Origin: Pseudomonadota bacterium
GTDB taxonomy: Bacteria > Pseudomonadota > Alphaproteobacteria > Rhodobacterales > Rhodobacteraceae
NCBI GenBank assembly: GCA_038533575.1
Contig: JBCAYL010000001.1
Span: forward strand, 1,206,226-1,270,225
Reading direction: 5' to 3'
DNA: 64,000 nt
The position numbers were made by a program, and so were the translations under genes. Below are positions 61,776-64,000 of this stretch, in pieces (the first letter of the stretch is position 1; each line of letters begins with the position of its first letter). The notes under the pieces are model-generated. The model had not been told where the DNA came from, ran no database searches, and was given only the letters and a program-made list of their open reading frames with translations.

Positions 61776-64000
61776 TCAATCAGCGGTTTGCGGTGACTTG
61801 GCGGCTGCGAGGAGCGCGGCGATCTCCGGCCGGCAGGAGCCGCAATTCGTCCCGGCCTTGAGGGCGCGGCCCACCGCGTCGACGGTCGTCAACGCGTCTG
61901 CGTCCACCGCGCGCATGATGGCCTTCACCCCCACTCCGAAGCAGGAGCACAGTAGCGGCCCCGGATCGGGGAGATCTTCGGATGCGCGCCCGAGAAGGAC
62001 ACCTTTCGGATCCTGCCCCACCCGGGTCGCGAGGTAATCCCGCATGACCGCGACGGGCTCTGAGGCGATGAAGAGCGCGGCCTCGAGACGACCTCGGGCA
62101 TGGAAGGCCAGCCGCACCATGCCGCGCGCCCGGTCCGTGACCGAGGTCACCGCCGCGTCGGGCAGATCGAACATGGCCCGGGCCCGGGCCTCCCAATCCC
62201 CGTGCGCGTCAGACCCGGCGAGCTCGAGGCGAAAGCCCGCATTCGTGCGGGCGAGGGCCCAGTATTCGCTATCCGGCACAGGGCGCGCGCGGCTCACGGC
62301 GAAGCCGTACCAGGCCGCGGCATAGCGCGCGACGGAGACGACGGCGGCCTTGCTCTCCGGCTGGCCGGAGACAGGGTCCACATGGCCAGCGACAAGATCG
62401 TCGATGCGCCCGGACGGCGCGGTATCGCCCGCCCAATGCATGGGCGCGAAGACCTGCCCGGGGCTCACATCCTCGGTGATCCGCGCGCGGAGGATGGCCT
62501 GCCCCGCGGGGCTCTGCACCTCCACAAGATCTGAGGCCGCGATGGCATAGCGGCGCGCATCCTCGGGATGCAGATCGAGGAAAGGCTCGGCCAGATGCGC
62601 CGAGAGCCGCGCCGAGAGCGCGGTGCGCGTCATGGTGTGCCACTGGTCACGAATACGCCCGGTATTCAGGCGCAGCGGATAGCGCGGCGCGCGCCGTGCG
62701 GCGGGTGGACGCCATGACACCGGGAGGAGCTTCGCCTTCCCGTCCGCGTGAAAGAAGCCGCCATCTGCAAAGAAGCGCCCCCCTTGCCGCGCGGCGGTCA
62801 CCGGCCAGCGCGTGGGGGCGAGGCGGTCGTAGGCCTCATCGCTGAGCCCGGCGAGGCCGGATATGTCGAAGTCCTTGCCGAAGCGGCCCGCAATCCCGGA
62901 AAGCGCCGCATGCTCGCGAAAGATCTCGCCCGGGCCGGTGTAGCTGAACGCATCAACCCATCCCATGCGCCGCCCCACCTCCGCGAGGATCTCCCAGTCG
63001 GCCTTCGCTCCCGCGAACGGCGGCAGCACCGCGCGTTGGCGGCTGATGGTCCGGTCTGAATTCGTGACGGTCCCCTCCTTCTCCGCCCAGGCGGCGGCGG
63101 GAAGGAGGACGTGGGCGAGGCGCGCGGTATCCGTGCGGCCGGTGATGTCGCTCACCACGACGAAATCGCAGCCCGCGATGGCGGCCCGGACGGCGGCGGC
63201 CTCAGGCATGCTCACGGCGGGGTTCGTGTGGATGATCCAGAGCGCCTTGATCCGGCCCTCCCCGACGGCGCGAAACATGTCCACGGCCTTGAGCCCCTGC
63301 GCCTCGGGCATGCGTCGGGCGCTCCAATGGGCCTGCACGGCCGCGCTGTGATCGGCGTTCTCGATGTCCAGATGGCAGGCGAGCATATTGGCCAGCCCGC
63401 CCACCTCGCGCCCGCCCATAGCGTTGGGCTGCCCGGTGACGGAGAACGGCCCAGCGCCCGGCGTTCCGATGCGCCCGGTGGCCAAGTGGCAATTAAGGAT
63501 CGCGTTGACCTTGTCCGCGCCCGAGGTGGACTGGTTCACGCCCTGCGAGAACACGGTCACGACCCGCGGCGTCCCGATCCAGAGATCGCAGAACGCCTCC
63601 ATCTCGGCTTCACTGAGGCCGGTGACGCGCGCATCGTCGGCGCGTGCGGCCTCGATCGCCGCACCAAGGCCCGCGGTGTGGCGCTGGTAGGCACTATCCA
63701 CAGCGTCGTCCGAGGCGATGCGCGCGAGCAGCCGGTTGAAGAGCGCCACGTCCGAGCCCGGCGCGAGCTTGAGATGCATGTCCGCGCCATCGCAGGACGC
63801 CGTGCGGCGCGGGTCGATGACGACGATCTTGGTGCCGCGCTGCTGCCGCGCGGCGAGGACGAGCTGGTGCAGGATCGGATGACACCAGGCGAGGTTCGAG
63901 CCGACAAGCACCACGAGGTCGGCCTCGTCGAGATCCTCGTAGGTCCCGGGCACCGTGTCCGTGCCGAAGGCGCGCTTGTGGCCGGCCACTGTGGAGGCCA
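61776..64000 (-). CDS. nasA: assimilatory nitrate reductase catalytic subunit (partial)
   Basis: The last 741 codons of a molybdopterin nitrate reductase, cut by the right edge of the window. Visible are molybdopterin-binding segments (VLVGSNLAWCHPIL, VVIDPRRTASCDGAD, VNQSTSGADKVNAILN, HTNPAVSMPEAA), the C-terminal MPT-binding domain, and a BFD-type [2Fe-2S] domain at the end (CSCFGVG...TNCGSCRPE). The latter is typical of NasA that receives electrons without a separate small subunit. The N-terminal 4Fe-4S domain and start lie outside the window. Confidence 0.95.
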   Translation of the reverse strand, partial: ASTVAGHKRAFGTDTVPGTYEDLDEADLVVLVGSNLAWCHPILHQLVLAARQQRGTKIVVIDPRRTASCDGADMHLKLAPGSDVALFNRLLARIASDDAVDSAYQRHTAGLGAAIEAARADDARVTGLSEAEMEAFCDLWIGTPRVVTVFSQGVNQSTSGADKVNAILNCHLATGRIGTPGAGPFSVTGQPNAMGGREVGGLANMLACHLDIENADHSAAVQAHWSARRMPEAQGLKAVDMFRAVGEGRIKALWIIHTNPAVSMPEAAAVRAAIAGCDFVVVSDITGRTDTARLAHVLLPAAAWAEKEGTVTNSDRTISRQRAVLPPFAGAKADWEILAEVGRRMGWVDAFSYTGPGEIFREHAALSGIAGRFGKDFDISGLAGLSDEAYDRLAPTRWPVTAARQGGRFFADGGFFHADGKAKLLPVSWRPPAARRAPRYPLRLNTGRIRDQWHTMTRTALSARLSAHLAEPFLDLHPEDARRYAIAASDLVEVQSPAGQAILRARITEDVSPGQVFAPMHWAGDTAPSGRIDDLVAGHVDPVSGQPESKAAVVSVARYAAAWYGFAVSRARPVPDSEYWALARTNAGFRLELAGSDAHGDWEARARAMFDLPDAAVTSVTDRARGMVRLAFHARGRLEAALFIASEPVAVMRDYLATRVGQDPKGVLLGRASEDLPDPGPLLCSCFGVGVKAIMRAVDADALTTVDAVGRALKAGTNCGSCRPEIAALLAAAKSPQTAD

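Overview
The window is a high-GC, gene-dense piece of an alphaproteobacterial chromosome, most probably from the Rhodobacterales (Roseobacter group / Rhodobacteraceae). This rests on recognisable protein families and gene neighbourhoods, not on a database search: a DUF6525 protein, a ccoNOQP-ccoGHIS cluster preceded by a perfect FNR box, an infC gene with a non-ATG start, a urease operon with interspersed unknown genes, and a CysG with a degenerate methyltransferase half. No phage, insertion sequence, CRISPR array or rRNA operon is visible. Two tRNA genes are present.

Layout. 0-3 kb: small housekeeping and accessory genes (DUF6525, SufT-like DUF59, TfoX-like, maltose-type acetyltransferase, LysR). 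2.8-5.2 kb: a polar amino-acid ABC transporter. 5.3-9.2 kb: an IscA/HesB protein, tpiA, and a ferric-iron ABC permease facing its binding protein across a shared terminator. 9.4-12 kb: cytochrome P450, Lrp/AsnC regulator and ferredoxin-NADP reductase. 12-16 kb: an Ala/Glu-repeat membrane-anchored protein, infC, gcdH and a hypothetical. 16.1-22.5 kb: urease operon (ureD-A-x-B-x-C-x-(DUF1127)-E-F-G, minus strand). 22.7-31 kb: pyrC, pyrE, dnaB, alr, radA, cvpA and purF. 31-38.8 kb: short-chain dehydrogenase, sufE, lipoprotein, rnd, purN/purM, a CAU-anticodon tRNA, an EnvZ-like kinase and a metallo-beta-lactamase-fold protein. 38.9 kb: tRNA-Asn.

39-51 kb is a low-oxygen respiration island: the complete cbb3 oxidase structural operon (ccoNOQP) and its assembly operon (ccoGHIS, including a 47-residue CcoS), then a DUF2189 membrane protein, a hemerythrin-like protein and three Crp/Fnr regulators. 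Two of these carry an Fe-S cysteine cluster; one is a Dnr-like protein without it. Two perfect FNR boxes and one near-perfect box lie upstream of ccoN, between the DUF2189 and hemerythrin genes, and upstream of the dnr-like gene. The regulators therefore probably control the oxidase and nitrogen-oxide or oxygen stress genes beside them.

51-57.7 kb holds stress or redox accessory genes: a quinone oxidoreductase divergent from a LysR gene, an NAD(P)-binding protein, a DoxX-like membrane protein paired with a small His-rich anchored protein, a rhomboid protease, a FolB-like protein and an isoprenylcysteine-methyltransferase-like membrane protein. 57.7-60.5 kb is a signalling locus in which a LuxI-type acyl-homoserine-lactone synthase lies between a membrane histidine kinase and a single-domain receiver, with no LuxR gene in view. 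60.7-64 kb starts an assimilatory nitrate/siroheme cluster (cysG, nasA), with nasA cut by the window end.
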